From Tenacibaculum adriaticum (GTDB lineage Bacteria; Bacteroidota; Bacteroidia; Flavobacteriales; Flavobacteriaceae), in NCBI RefSeq assembly GCF_008124875.1, contig NZ_VNIA01000002.1, positions 682,001 to 746,000 of the forward strand: a DNA stretch of 64,000 bases, written 5' to 3'. Shown here piece after piece: positions 32,684 to 44,322 of the stretch. Within the stretch, counting starts at the first letter, position 1. Each line of letters starts with the position of its first letter. The notes below the pieces were generated by a model. It had not been told where the DNA came from, made no database searches, and worked only from the letters and a program-made list of their open reading frames with translations. Both the position numbers and the translations under genes were made by a program.

Positions 32684-33230
32684 GTATAAACACGTAGAAG
32701 AAACACGCATTACAATTTCCGAATTAATGCTCCCTTCATCTGCTAATTTTAGCGGAAAAATTCACGGGGGATATATCCTTCGACTAATGGATCAAATTGC
32801 TTTTGCTTGTGCATCTAAACACTCTGGAAAGTATTGCGTTACAGCATCGGTTGATACTGTTGATTTTTTAAACCCTATTGAAGTAGGTGAACTTGTAACT
32901 ATGAAAGCGTCTATTAATTATGCTGGTAAAACTTCTATGGTTGTAGGTATTCGTGTAGAGGCAGAAAATATTAGAACTGGCGAAATAAAGCATTGTAATT
33001 CTTCATATTTTACCATGGTTGCTAAAGATGAAAAAGGGAAAAGCTGTTATGTTCCTGGAATTATTGTCGATGACGATTTAGAAGTTCGCCGTTTTTTGAA
33101 AGCTTTAAAGCGTATAGAAATGAAAAAGAACCGACAAGAAGAATTTGATAGTGAAGATTTTATGTCAGAAAATTACATAAAAGATTTAGAAAACTATAAT
33201 GTGAAAATTGAATTGAAAAATTCTAAATAA
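32673..33230 (+). CDS. Acyl-CoA thioesterase (hotdog fold, YciA/BACH type)
   Basis: 185 aa from MKNKYKHVEETRI, overlapping the previous gene by 11 nt; a start at 32649 would overlap more and add MVVLDLAT. The hotdog signature is GKIHGGYILRLMDQIAFACASKHSGKYCVTASVDTVDFLNPIEVG, with the active-site-type Asp in LMDQIA. It hydrolyses acyl-CoA thioesters in the cytoplasm, and the chain-length preference is not visible. The decayed cyclase gene starts directly after its stop. Confidence 0.88.
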   Translation: MKNKYKHVEETRITISELMLPSSANFSGKIHGGYILRLMDQIAFACASKHSGKYCVTASVDTVDFLNPIEVGELVTMKASINYAGKTSMVVGIRVEAENIRTGEIKHCNSSYFTMVAKDEKGKSCYVPGIIVDDDLEVRRFLKALKRIEMKKNRQEEFDSEDFMSENYIKDLENYNVKIELKNSK

Positions 33231-33922
33231 ATGGCTGAAATAATTGATTTGAGTCAAGAAATTTATGAAGGAATGCCTGTTTACAAAAGTCTTCCACAGG
33301 TAAAAATGTCCGTTCACAACACGCACGAAGAATGGAACAATATTAAAAACCCAACAACTTCGACTCCAGCAGTATATAAATTAGAGTTAGGGGAACATAC
33401 AGGTACTCATGTTGATGCTCTCAATCATATGGCTCGTGAACACGAAGGAAAATCTATAGACACAATGCCTCTTTCTATGTTTTATACAGAAGGTATTTGT
33501 GTTGATTTTTCACATAAGAAATTTCAAGAATTAATTACTTCCGAAGATATACAAGAAGCACTTAAAAAAGACAATATCACCATAAAAAAAATGATACTGT
33601 TTTAATTTATACAGATCATTATAGAAAAGCATTTAACACAAAAGATTGAGGAAACGGGCCAGGAATAACAGCCGAATGTGCTCGTTGGCTAGGTAAATAG
33701 AATATCGCAGCTTTTGGAGTCGAAACTATGTCTCCTGGTGTTCCAGGAGTTTCCAACAAAGAAGTTCATCATATTTGTGGTGAATTAGGTTTCACTCATT
33801 ATGAAAATATGATTAACCTTTATAAGTTAATTGGCAGAGGAAGATTCCGCTTTATCGGATTACCACTTAAAATAAGAGGCGGAACTGGGTCGCCAGTGAG
33901 AGCCGTTGCTATTTTCGAATAA
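33231..33922 (+). pseudogene. Cyclase-family (kynurenine formamidase-like) pseudogene
   Basis: The first part (124 codons) is intact, starting MAEIIDLSQEIYEGMPVY and carrying the metal motif HTGTHVDALNH. The frame then shifts in a run of eight A at 33584-33591: adding one A restores IKKNDTVLIYTDHYRKAFNTKD. The restored frame has TGA at 33647 (where Trp fits, DWGNGPGITAECARWLGK) and TAG at 33698 (where Gln fits, KQNIAAFGVETMSPGVPG), then is open to 33922 (RGGTGSPVRAVAIFE). Three separate lesions make a sequencing error unlikely to explain all. Full-length members would hydrolyse formyl or cyclic amides. Confidence 0.88.
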
Positions 33923-33983
33923 AATTTAAGTTTCTTGTAAGGTATTTTCTTTTCGATGACTAAAACTGAAAATAAACTACATA

Positions 33984-34568
33984 ATGAAATATTTACTATC
34001 TCTTACCTTAATTATTTTGGCTTTTCAATTTTCAAATGCACAAATTGCAAACTTAGCAGAAGAAATTTCTCCTTTATTAATTGGTGAAAAAATTCCAAAC
34101 ACCTCTGTTGTTTCCTCAAAAGGAGAAGAACTAAAAACTGACAAACTTTTTAACCAACAAAATACTGTATTAATTGTATATCGTGGAGGTTGGTGCCCGT
34201 ATTGTAATCGTCAATTAGAAGGTTTAAGAACCATTGAAGATGATTTAATTAATTTAGGCTATCAAATTGTCGCTGTAAGTCCAGATGCAATTCCTGAAGT
34301 AGCAAATAAGTATTCTTCAAAATATCAATTAATCTCTGACGGATCTACAAAACTTATCCAAAACTTAGGAATAGCTTTTAAAGCTCCCACCAAATATGGT
34401 GATATGCTAAGCAAAGCTTCAAAAGGACAAAACAATTCAGTTTTACCAGCTCCTTCAGTATATATTATCAATAAAAAAAGTGAAATATTGTTTGAATATA
34501 TAAGTCCTGATTATAAAAATAGAATTGATGAAAAACTATTATTAGCAGCAGCTAAAGCATTAAAATAG
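33984..34568 (+). CDS. Secreted peroxiredoxin-like (AhpC/TSA) protein
   Basis: 194 aa. A signal peptide (MKYLLSLTLIILAFQFSNAQ) precedes a thioredoxin-fold AhpC/TSA domain. The active site is YRGGWCPYCNRQLEGL, where the two Cys are in a CxxC arrangement as in the peroxiredoxin-like subfamily. SPDAIPEVANKYSSKYQLISDG and PAPSVYIINKKSEILFEYISP complete the fold. It is likely a periplasmic thiol peroxidase or reductase. It is a single gene ending at the hairpin at 34596-34626. Confidence 0.85.
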   Translation: MKYLLSLTLIILAFQFSNAQIANLAEEISPLLIGEKIPNTSVVSSKGEELKTDKLFNQQNTVLIVYRGGWCPYCNRQLEGLRTIEDDLINLGYQIVAVSPDAIPEVANKYSSKYQLISDGSTKLIQNLGIAFKAPTKYGDMLSKASKGQNNSVLPAPSVYIINKKSEILFEYISPDYKNRIDEKLLLAAAKALK

Positions 34569-34595
34569 TTCCTTTATAAATGAATTCTTTAAAAC

Positions 34596-34626
34596 AAAAA
34601 ATCCGAAGTTTTCACTTCGGATTTTT
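34596..34626. terminator. Bidirectional terminator between the peroxiredoxin-like gene and carB
   Basis: AAAAATCCGAAGT pairs with ACTTCGGATTTTT around a 5-nt loop, between two convergent stop codons. Confidence 0.85.
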
Positions 34627-34639
34627 TAATGTTATTTGA

Positions 34640-37489
34640 TTATTTACTTAAATACATTTTTCTTCTTGAGTATAAATCGTAAAACTGGTCGTCTCGTAAG
34701 CTTTCTATAAACAAAATGCTCTCTCCAGTACTCTTCATTTCTGGTCCTAATTTCTTATTTACATTCGGAAATTTGTTAAATGAGAAAACAGGTTGTTTAA
34801 TTGCAAAGCCTTCTAACTGCGGATTAAAAGTAAAGTCAGTTACTTTCTTCTCTCCTAACATCACTTTAGTAGCATAGTTTACATACGGCTCTTTATACGC
34901 TTTTGCAATAAACGGAACCGTACGAGATGCTCTTGGGTTTGCTTCAATGATATATACTTTATCATCTTTAATCGCAAACTGGATGTTAATCAACCCTACA
35001 GTTTTTAACGCTAAAGCAATTGTTTTGGTGTATTCTCTAATTTGCTCTAAAATTAACTCTCCTAAATTAAAGGGTGGCAAGGTTGCATTAGAATCTCCAG
35101 AGTGAATTCCACAAGGTTCGATATGCTCCATAATACCTATGATGTACACATTTTCACCATCGCAAATTGCGTCTGCTTCAGCTTCAATCGCTCCTTCTAA
35201 ATAATGATCTAATAATAGTTGGTTTCCTGGCATTTGGCTTAATAAAGACACTACATGCTTTTCTAACTCTTCCTTATTAATAACAATCTTCATTCCTTGT
35301 CCTCCTAATACATACGATGGACGTACTAAAATAGGAAAATCTAACACCTCCGCTATTGCAGCAGCTTCATCTGCTGTTGTTGCAATATCAAATTGAGGGT
35401 AAGGAATATTATTTTCTTTTAATAAGTTAGAAAACAATCCTCTATCTTCTGCTAAATCTAATGCTTCATAACTTGTTCCTAAAATTTTTATACCATATCT
35501 AGATAATTTTTCAGCTAATTTTAAAGCAGTTTGCCCTCCTAACTGAACAATAACGCCTTCTGGTTTTTCATGTTTGATGATATCATAAATATGTTCCCAA
35601 AAAACTGGCTCAAAATATAATTTATCAGCAGTATCAAAATCGGTAGAAACCGTTTCTGGATTACAGTTAATCATAATCGTTTCATAACCACATTCTGCAG
35701 CTGCTAAAACCCCATGAACACAACAGTAATCAAACTCAATTCCTTGTCCAATTCTATTAGGTCCAGAGCCTAATACTATTATTTTTTTCTTGTCGCTTAC
35801 AACGCTTTCATTATCTGTATAGCGTTTCCCGTTCACTTCCATATCACTTTCAAAAGTTGAATAGTAATACGGTGTTTTTGCTTCAAATTCGGCAGCACAG
35901 GTATCTACTAATTTGTAAACACGGTTAACTCCTAATTCTTCACGTTTATTATATACTTCACTTTCTAAACAACCTAACATATGTGCAATCTGACGATCTC
36001 CATATCCTTTTTGCTTCGCTTCTAATAACAACTCTCTATTTAAAGTGTCTATTTTAAAAGTAGCTATTTCATTTTTAAGCAAGTGTAATTCTTCATATTG
36101 CTTTAAAAACCACATGTCTATTTTTGTAATTTCGTGAATTCTACTCAATGGAATTCCCATTGCAATGGCATCATAAATAATAAATACACGATCCCAAGAA
36201 GCATTTGTTAACTTCTCTATAATTTCATCGTACTTTTTATTTTCTTTGCCATCTGCTCCCAGACCGTTACGCTTAATTTCTAATGATTGTGTTGCTTTGT
36301 GTAATGCTTCTTGGAACGAACGTCCAATTCCCATCACCTCACCAACAGATTTCATTTGCAATCCTAATGTGCGATCTGATCCTTCAAACTTGTCAAAGTT
36401 CCAACGTGGAATTTTTACAATTACATAATCTAAAGTAGGCTCAAATAAAGCTGACGTAGATTTTGTAATTTGGTTTTGTAATTCATCTAAATGATATCCC
36501 ATGGCTAATTTAGCCGCTATTTTTGCAATTGGGTACCCTGTTGCTTTACTAGCTAATGCTGATGAACGAGATACACGTGGGTTGATTTCAATAGCAATAA
36601 TCTCTTCTTTCTCATCTGGACTTACAGCAAACTGAACATTACATCCACCTGCAAAATCTCCAATACTACGCATCATATGGATAGCCATATCACGCATTTT
36701 TTGATATGTTTTATCACTTAAAGTCATTGCTGGAGCAACTGTGATAGAATCACCAGTATGAATTCCAATCGGATCCATATTTTCAATAGAACAAATAATA
36801 ACCACATTATCATTTGAATCTCTCAACAACTCTAATTCGTATTCTTTCCAACCAATTAAAGCTTTATCAATCATTACTTCATGGATAGGCGAAACCTCTA
36901 AACCACGCGTTAATAATTCATCAAAATCTTCTTCTTTATATACAAAAGAAGCTCCTTCTCCACCTAAAGTGAAAGAAGCTCTAATAATTAATGGAAATCC
37001 AAATTCTTGAGCAATTTCTTTACCTTTTAAAAAAGAAGTAGCTGTTGCTTGTGGTGCCATTGGAATGCCAATGTCTAACATCAAGTGTCTAAACTTCTCA
37101 CGATCTTCAGTTATATTAATCGCATCAATATCAACTCCAATAATTTCTACTCCAAAGTCTTTCCAAATTCCTTTTTCATCAGCTTCTATACATAAATTTA
37201 AAGCTGTTTGACCTCCCATAGTGGGTAAAACGGCATCAATTTGTGGATGTTCTTTTAATATTTGAATTATCGATTTTGTATTTAAAGGCAACAAGTAAAC
37301 ATGATCTGCCATTGATGGATCTGTCATGATTGTTGCTGGATTAGAATTGATTAAAACTGTTTCAATTCCATCTTCTCTAAGAGATCTTAACGCTTGTGTT
37401 CCTGAGTAATCAAATTCGCAGGCTTGACCAATAATAATAGGGCCAGAACCAATAATTAAAATCGACTTAAGGTCTTGTCTTTTAGGCAT
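34640..37489 (-). CDS. carB: Carbamoyl-phosphate synthase large subunit, short form
   Basis: 949 aa, against about 1070 in E. coli. Both ATP-grasp halves are present (MPKRQDLKSILIIGSGPIIIGQACEFDYSG and KKIIVLGSGPNRIGQGIEFDYCC) with the oligomerisation helices between. The protein stops soon after the second ATP-grasp half (FIESLRDDQFYDLYSRRKMYLSK), so the C-terminal MGS-like allosteric domain that binds UMP and ornithine is absent. It makes carbamoyl phosphate for arginine and pyrimidines with CarA, which is not in the window. pyrG and the arginine operon nearby use the same pathways. Confidence 0.95.
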   Translation of the reverse strand: MPKRQDLKSILIIGSGPIIIGQACEFDYSGTQALRSLREDGIETVLINSNPATIMTDPSMADHVYLLPLNTKSIIQILKEHPQIDAVLPTMGGQTALNLCIEADEKGIWKDFGVEIIGVDIDAINITEDREKFRHLMLDIGIPMAPQATATSFLKGKEIAQEFGFPLIIRASFTLGGEGASFVYKEEDFDELLTRGLEVSPIHEVMIDKALIGWKEYELELLRDSNDNVVIICSIENMDPIGIHTGDSITVAPAMTLSDKTYQKMRDMAIHMMRSIGDFAGGCNVQFAVSPDEKEEIIAIEINPRVSRSSALASKATGYPIAKIAAKLAMGYHLDELQNQITKSTSALFEPTLDYVIVKIPRWNFDKFEGSDRTLGLQMKSVGEVMGIGRSFQEALHKATQSLEIKRNGLGADGKENKKYDEIIEKLTNASWDRVFIIYDAIAMGIPLSRIHEITKIDMWFLKQYEELHLLKNEIATFKIDTLNRELLLEAKQKGYGDRQIAHMLGCLESEVYNKREELGVNRVYKLVDTCAAEFEAKTPYYYSTFESDMEVNGKRYTDNESVVSDKKKIIVLGSGPNRIGQGIEFDYCCVHGVLAAAECGYETIMINCNPETVSTDFDTADKLYFEPVFWEHIYDIIKHEKPEGVIVQLGGQTALKLAEKLSRYGIKILGTSYEALDLAEDRGLFSNLLKENNIPYPQFDIATTADEAAAIAEVLDFPILVRPSYVLGGQGMKIVINKEELEKHVVSLLSQMPGNQLLLDHYLEGAIEAEADAICDGENVYIIGIMEHIEPCGIHSGDSNATLPPFNLGELILEQIREYTKTIALALKTVGLINIQFAIKDDKVYIIEANPRASRTVPFIAKAYKEPYVNYATKVMLGEKKVTDFTFNPQLEGFAIKQPVFSFNKFPNVNKKLGPEMKSTGESILFIESLRDDQFYDLYSRRKMYLSK

Positions 37490-37540
37490 TTTTGTAATAT
37501 ATTGTGTTGTTAATTGTAAAAATAGTACTTATTAGGCATA

Positions 37541-37573
37541 AAAAAAGGTGTTACTAAAAAATAGTAACACCTT
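37541..37573 (-). terminator. Terminator of rpmH
   Basis: AAGGTGTTACTA (37545-37556) pairs perfectly with TAGTAACACCTT (37562-37573); on the minus strand a run of T follows. It is located 23 nt after the rpmH stop and upstream of carB. Confidence 0.85.
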
Positions 37574-37595
37574 AAATATTAACAATTGTTAATCA

Positions 37596-37757
37596 TTATT
37601 TCTTTGGTCTTGGAGCTGAAGATACTGTTAAGCTCTTTCTTCCTTTTGCTCTTCTTCTAGCTAATACTTTTCTACCATTAGCAGATGCCATTCTTTCTCT
37701 GAAACCGTGTTTGTTTCTTCTCTTTCTTTTCGATGGTTGGTACGTTCTTTTTGGCAT
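37596..37757 (-). CDS. rpmH: 50S ribosomal protein L34
   Basis: 53 aa read from the minus strand: [19 protein letters not shown], then [20 protein letters not shown] and [14 protein letters not shown]. The first 45 residues are the classic L34 sequence; the short SSAPRPKK tail is a small extension. It is not next to rnpA or dnaA here, unlike in many bacteria. It has a well-formed promoter (TTG-N19-TATATTTG) and its own terminator. Confidence 0.97.
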   Translation of the reverse strand: MPKRTYQPSKRKRRNKHGFRERMASANGRKVLARRRAKGRKSLTVSSAPRPKK

Positions 37758-37829
37758 TATCTATATCTTTAAAAATCTTCTTAAATATGTTTTTTGCTTT
37801 TATGAAATTTCGTCTGCTAAAAGCGTGGG

Positions 37830-37859
37830 CAAATATACAACAGTTTTTCTTTTTAGCAA
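37830..37859 (-). promoter_or_regulatory. rpmH promoter, TTG-N19-TATATTTG
   Basis: On the minus strand, TTG at 37859-37857 and TATATTTG at 37837-37830 are separated by 19 nt, matching the Bacteroidetes sigma-ABfr consensus. The leader is 72 nt long. Confidence 0.75.
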
Positions 37860-37939
37860 ATCCAAAAATTATTTTTTTTGAATTATTTTTTGAAATGCAA
37901 AATTAGTAATTATTTTCTAATGATTTTCTACTTTTTTAT

Positions 37940-39601
<1,662 letters not shown>

Positions 39602-39606
39602 TTTTA

Positions 39607-39642
39607 TCAAACAATCCTGTAAGTATTTACAGGATTGTTTGA
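39607..39642 (+). terminator. Terminator of pyrG
   Basis: TCAAACAATCCTGTAA pairs perfectly with TTACAGGATTGTTTGA (16 bp) around a GTAT loop, 5 nt after the stop. T-rich sequence follows. Confidence 0.85.
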
Positions 39643-39733
39643 TTTTATACAATTTATCTTGGAACGCTCTTTGAGTTACATAGCTCATCAAAATTAATAA
39701 CAGTAAAATCAACTAAAATATATACGGTTTTAC

Positions 39734-39741
39734 TACATTTG
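39734..39741 (+). promoter_or_regulatory. Likely minus-7 element of yidC
   Basis: TACATTTG matches TAnnTTTG, 57 nt before the ATG; no clear TTG at the usual upstream distance. Confidence 0.45.
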
Positions 39742-39798
39742 TCGGGTTTTCTCAGACAATTTTTGAGAAAATGACAAGTTGACATTTAACATATATCG

Positions 39799-41682
39799 AT
39801 GGAACAAAAAAAATTTGACTTCAACTCGTTTATCGGGATGATTTTATTAGGTGGTATTATGCTTTGGTGGGTAAACACTCAAAAACCTAAAGTAGAACCA
39901 GAAGAAACTACAACAACCGAAGAAGTTACCGAGAATACAACTCCACAAAGTTCTTTAACAGAAAATACAGCAACAGTAGTAAACGATTCTTTACAACAAA
40001 TTGAATTGCGTAATAAATTAGGAGCTTTTGCTCATAGCGCAATAAATGGAAAAGAAGGAGAAACAGTTATAGAAAATGGTTTATTACGATTAACCATTAA
40101 CAATAAGGGTGGACAAATTACCAAAGCGTTAATTAAAAAATTTAAAACATACGACTCTTTACCTTTATATTTAGTAAAAGATAAAAATGCTTCTTTTAAT
40201 ATTAACTTCGGAACTTCTGATAACCGAATTTTAAATACACAAGATCTACTTTTCGAACCTAGTTTAACTAAAAACGGTGAAAACACAGTACTTTCTATGA
40301 AATTGAAAGTATCAGAAAACCAGTTTTTAGAATACCGATACGAAATTAAACCAAAAGACTATCGTGTAGATTTTGCTGTCCGTTCTCAAGGTTTAAATAA
40401 TGTAATTAATGGTTCTCAACAAATTAATTTAGATTGGAACTTAAAAGCTTTTCGCAATGAAAAAAGTATGCGTACAGAAAATATGTATACCTATTATTAC
40501 TACAAAGCAGATGATGATGTTGAATATTTAAAAATGACAGATGATGATGTTGTTAGCGACATAGATTGGATAGCTTTCAAACAGCATTTTTTCTCTTCTG
40601 TATTAATGAGTGACACTCCTTTTAATGAAGCTAAATTAAAATCAGTTGATTTTCTTGGGGAAGATAAAGACACCGTATTTACTAAAACTTATGGATTAAA
40701 AACACCTTTGGCATTAACTAACGGTGAATTAAACTATAATATGAAATGGTTTTTCGGACCAACAAACTACAACTTGTTAAGCACATATGAAAAAACTAAT
40801 TTAGATGAAATTGCAGATTTAGGTTGGGGAATTTTCGGAACATTAAATAGATATGTTTTTTATCCTGTATTCAACTTCTTAAAAGGATTTATTGGTAACT
40901 ATGGTTTCATCATAATTTTAATGACAATTGTCGTTAAATTATTATTATCCCCTGTTTTATACAAATCGTATTCATCAAGTGCTAAGATGAAAGTGATTCG
41001 TCCAGAAATGGAAGAAATTAATAAAAAATATCCTGGAAAAGAAAATGCGATGAAGCGTCAACAAGAAGTGATGGCAGTTCAACGAAAAGCCGGTGTTAGC
41101 ATGATGTCGGGTTGTATCCCTGCCCTATTACAGATGCCTGTTTTCTTTGCATTATTCAAATTTTTCCCAACAAATATTGACTTTAGACAGAAAGCTTTTT
41201 TATGGGCAAATGATTTATCGTCTTACGATACTATTTTTAAACTTCCTTTTAAAATTCCTTTTTATGGAGATCACGTAAGTTTATTCCCAATTTTAGCTTC
41301 GGTTGCTATTTTCTTTTACATGAAGATGAATCAAAGTCAACAAATGAACATGCAGGCACCACCACAAGAAGGAATGCCAGACATGAGCCAAATGATGAAG
41401 TATATGATTTACTTCTCTCCTATTATGATGTTATTCTTCTTTAACAACTATGCAAGTGGATTAAGTTTATATTATTTTATTTCAAACTTATTAACGATTG
41501 TTATTATGTTGGTGATTAAAAACTACGTAATTGACGAAGATAAAATTCATGCTCAAATTCAAGAAAACAAGAAAAAACCTGTTAAAACTAGTAAGTTTAG
41601 ACAACGTCTAGATGCAGCTATGAAACAAGCGCAAGAACAACAGGAAATTCAAAAAAAGTCTACCAAAAATAAAAAGAAATAA
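39799..41682 (+). CDS. yidC: Membrane protein insertase YidC
   Basis: 627 aa. A first membrane helix (FIGMILLGGIMLWWV) is followed by an acidic, Thr-rich linker, a large periplasmic beta domain (about 75-340) and the conserved 60KD_IMP core with five helices. The hallmark KLLLSPVLYKSYSSSAKMKVIRPEMEEINKKYPG, the Met-rich loop and the basic C-terminal tail are present. It inserts and folds inner-membrane proteins, alone or with SecYEG. The Met/Gln-rich segment (MNQSQQMNMQAPPQEGMPDMSQMM) is typical of Bacteroidetes members. Confidence 0.96.
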   Translation: MEQKKFDFNSFIGMILLGGIMLWWVNTQKPKVEPEETTTTEEVTENTTPQSSLTENTATVVNDSLQQIELRNKLGAFAHSAINGKEGETVIENGLLRLTINNKGGQITKALIKKFKTYDSLPLYLVKDKNASFNINFGTSDNRILNTQDLLFEPSLTKNGENTVLSMKLKVSENQFLEYRYEIKPKDYRVDFAVRSQGLNNVINGSQQINLDWNLKAFRNEKSMRTENMYTYYYYKADDDVEYLKMTDDDVVSDIDWIAFKQHFFSSVLMSDTPFNEAKLKSVDFLGEDKDTVFTKTYGLKTPLALTNGELNYNMKWFFGPTNYNLLSTYEKTNLDEIADLGWGIFGTLNRYVFYPVFNFLKGFIGNYGFIIILMTIVVKLLLSPVLYKSYSSSAKMKVIRPEMEEINKKYPGKENAMKRQQEVMAVQRKAGVSMMSGCIPALLQMPVFFALFKFFPTNIDFRQKAFLWANDLSSYDTIFKLPFKIPFYGDHVSLFPILASVAIFFYMKMNQSQQMNMQAPPQEGMPDMSQMMKYMIYFSPIMMLFFFNNYASGLSLYYFISNLLTIVIMLVIKNYVIDEDKIHAQIQENKKKPVKTSKFRQRLDAAMKQAQEQQEIQKKSTKNKKK

Positions 41683-41703
41683 AATCTTATTATTTCACAA
41701 TTA

Positions 41704-41728
41704 AAAAGGCCGCAATAGCGGTCTTTTT
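41704..41728 (+). terminator. Terminator of yidC
   Basis: AAAAAGGCCGC and GCGGTCTTTTT pair around a short loop with T-rich sequence following, 22 nt after the stop. Confidence 0.75.
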
Positions 41729-41812
41729 CTTTAACAGACTTTTAACACAGGTGCATTAAACCTTTATAGAACTTCGTGGTCTTAAGTATTTATAACATCA
41801 TAATATCAACTA

Positions 41813-44281
41813 ATGAAAAAAATATTATTTTTATTATTGCTTTTTAGCATATCTACTTTTGCCCAAAGACCTGATTCTAGGGAGAATACTTCTAAAATCA
41901 CATTAACGGGTAAGGTAATAGAAACATCTACCAAACAACCTTTAGAATACGCAACTTTAGTATTAACTCATGTAAAAACTAAGCGTGTTTTAGGTGGTGT
42001 AACCGATCTTCAAGGAAATTTTTCTATTGAAGCTCCAAAGGGAGTTTACGATATGAAAGTAGAATTTATAGGGTTCAAAACAAAACCTCTTCCTCAAAAA
42101 AATTTGGCCGAAAACACAAACTTAGGTACTATTGCATTATCTGAAGATGCTGAAAAATTAGATGAAGTAGAGATTATTGCTGAAAAGTCTACTGTTGAAA
42201 TTCGTTTAGATAAAAAAATATACAATGTAGGGAAAGACATGACCCTAAAAGGAGGAAATGCGTCTGATGTTTTAGACAATGTTCCTTCTGTAAACGTAGA
42301 TGCTGAAGGTGCCGTAAGTTTACGTGGCAATGAAAATGTACGAATTTTAATTGACGGAAAACCATCTGCACTAGTTGGTTTAAGCGGTACAGATGCACTA
42401 AGAAATCTTCCTGCAGATGCTATTGAAAAAGTAGAGGTGATAACTTCTCCATCGGCACGTTATGACGCTGAGGGAACAGCTGGTATTTTAAACATCATTC
42501 TTAGAAAAGGAAAAATTACTGGTTTTAATGGTTCTGTTAATACCACTATTGGCCATCCTGAACAATACGCAATAGGAACAAACTTAAACTTCAGAACTAA
42601 AAAAATTAATTTGTTCTCTAACTTAGGTTATAGATACAGAAAAGGTCCTGGTAACTCCGAAAGCTTTTTTACTAATTTTGAAAATGGCATAATAGATAAT
42701 TATAGAAAAGAGGATAGAATTTTTGATCGTAAAAGCAATAATTATAACGCTTCTATTGGTTTAGAATATTACTTAAACCAAAAAAGTTCTATTACGGGTA
42801 CTTTTTTCTATAGAAAATCCGAGGATGATGACGTTGCTACAAACTACACCGAATTTTTTGATGCCAATAGAACTTTAACGGGTAATCAAACAAGAATCGA
42901 AAACGAAAAAGAAGATGGTACCGATACTCAATACTCTATTAACTATACCAATAATATTGATGATAAAGGACAAAAATTAACTGTTGATCTACAGTATAGT
43001 GATAGCAAACAAAATGAACCTGCATTAATTACAGTTGATGGAGATTTATCTGAACAAAACTCTCAAATAACCAATTCTACTTCTAAATTATTACAGTTAG
43101 ACTATGTGTTACCTATTGGAAAAAATAGTCAACTAGAACTAGGACACAAAGCTGATTTACAAGATTTACATTCAGATTTTAAAGTTAGGGATGGAAATGG
43201 AGATCCTTTTGATAGAGATTTATCTAATGCGATAGACTTCCGACAAGATATTTATGCATTTTATGCTCAATTTGGTAGTAAAATAAATAAGTTTTCTTAC
43301 TTATTTGGCTTGAGATCAGAAATTACTGAAATTGATTTGTATCTAATTAATGAAGATCTTTTTAATGAGAAAAATTACACTAAATGGTTTCCTACGATTA
43401 ACTTTGGGTACGAATTAAATGATAATGATAACTTTACTTTAGGATACGCAAAAAGACTAAGAAGACCTCGTCACTGGTTTTTAAATCCTTTTGAAAGTAG
43501 AAGTTCTGCTACCAATGTGTTTAGAGGTAATCCTGATCTAAATCCGACTTACACGAGTTCTTACGATTTAGGATATAATACAAGAATTAGTAAATTTAAT
43601 CTAGGAGCCTCTCTTTATTATCAGTATTCAACAGATGTAATTCAAAGGGTTTCTATTTTAGAAGAAAGAAATATAAATGGAATAGAAACAGATGTAACTG
43701 TAAGCCAGCCCTTAAATTTGAATGATGAGCAACGTTATGGTTTTGAATTCACTTCCAACTTCAATCCATCAAAAAAAGTGCGTTTAAGCGCTTCTTTTAA
43801 CTACTTTAAATTTAAAACAGACGCCTTTACTTACGTATATACAGCTCCTGACGGACAACAAGTTACTACTCCTTTAAATGAAGTAAATGAAAGTAGTTGG
43901 TTTGCTCGTTTTAACTCGCGTATAACTTTACCTGCTAAAATTGAATGGCAAACAAGAGTAATGTACCGTGGCCCACAAGACGACGCACAAAGCAGTAGAA
44001 AAGGGATGTTTATTACTAATTTAGCTTTTAGCAAGGATTTATTTAAAGACAAAGCTACTTTGGTTTTAAATGTAAGCGACCTATTTAATACTAGAAAGAG
44101 AGAGAATACAACTTATTTATATGAGGATAATGGAGATTTAAAATCTATAAACGACGGAATTTTTCAATGGAGAGAGCGTCAAATATCTTTAAACTTTACG
44201 TACAGATTTAATCAAAAGAAAAAACAAGAACGTCCAAATAGTGGAGGTGGTGATGGTAATGGTGAAGAGTTTAGTGGATAA
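41813..44281 (+). CDS. TonB-dependent receptor with outer-membrane barrel family 3 architecture
   Basis: 822 aa. Signal peptide (LLFSISTFAQ), a carboxypeptidase-regulatory-like domain (about 27-110, TGKVIETSTKQPLEYATLVL), a plug (DVLDNVPSVNVDAEGAVSLRGNENVRILIDGKPS, then PSARYDAEGTAGILNIILRKG) and a large barrel. It lacks a SusD partner, so it is probably not a glycan importer of the Sus type; such proteins may take up metals, peptides or other ligands. It ends in a Gly-rich polar tail (PNSGGGDGNGEEFSG). The ligand is unknown. It resembles the receptor at 46240-48606 in layout. Confidence 0.88.
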   Translation: MKKILFLLLLFSISTFAQRPDSRENTSKITLTGKVIETSTKQPLEYATLVLTHVKTKRVLGGVTDLQGNFSIEAPKGVYDMKVEFIGFKTKPLPQKNLAENTNLGTIALSEDAEKLDEVEIIAEKSTVEIRLDKKIYNVGKDMTLKGGNASDVLDNVPSVNVDAEGAVSLRGNENVRILIDGKPSALVGLSGTDALRNLPADAIEKVEVITSPSARYDAEGTAGILNIILRKGKITGFNGSVNTTIGHPEQYAIGTNLNFRTKKINLFSNLGYRYRKGPGNSESFFTNFENGIIDNYRKEDRIFDRKSNNYNASIGLEYYLNQKSSITGTFFYRKSEDDDVATNYTEFFDANRTLTGNQTRIENEKEDGTDTQYSINYTNNIDDKGQKLTVDLQYSDSKQNEPALITVDGDLSEQNSQITNSTSKLLQLDYVLPIGKNSQLELGHKADLQDLHSDFKVRDGNGDPFDRDLSNAIDFRQDIYAFYAQFGSKINKFSYLFGLRSEITEIDLYLINEDLFNEKNYTKWFPTINFGYELNDNDNFTLGYAKRLRRPRHWFLNPFESRSSATNVFRGNPDLNPTYTSSYDLGYNTRISKFNLGASLYYQYSTDVIQRVSILEERNINGIETDVTVSQPLNLNDEQRYGFEFTSNFNPSKKVRLSASFNYFKFKTDAFTYVYTAPDGQQVTTPLNEVNESSWFARFNSRITLPAKIEWQTRVMYRGPQDDAQSSRKGMFITNLAFSKDLFKDKATLVLNVSDLFNTRKRENTTYLYEDNGDLKSINDGIFQWRERQISLNFTYRFNQKKKQERPNSGGGDGNGEEFSG

Positions 44282-44322
44282 TTAAAATATTCTTAAGAAT
44301 ATTAACTATCAAAAAACACCAT

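Noticed and set aside
33584..33591. Programmed frameshift in the cyclase-like gene
   Set aside because: The A-run could allow slippage, but two further in-frame stop codons downstream mean no full product could be made.
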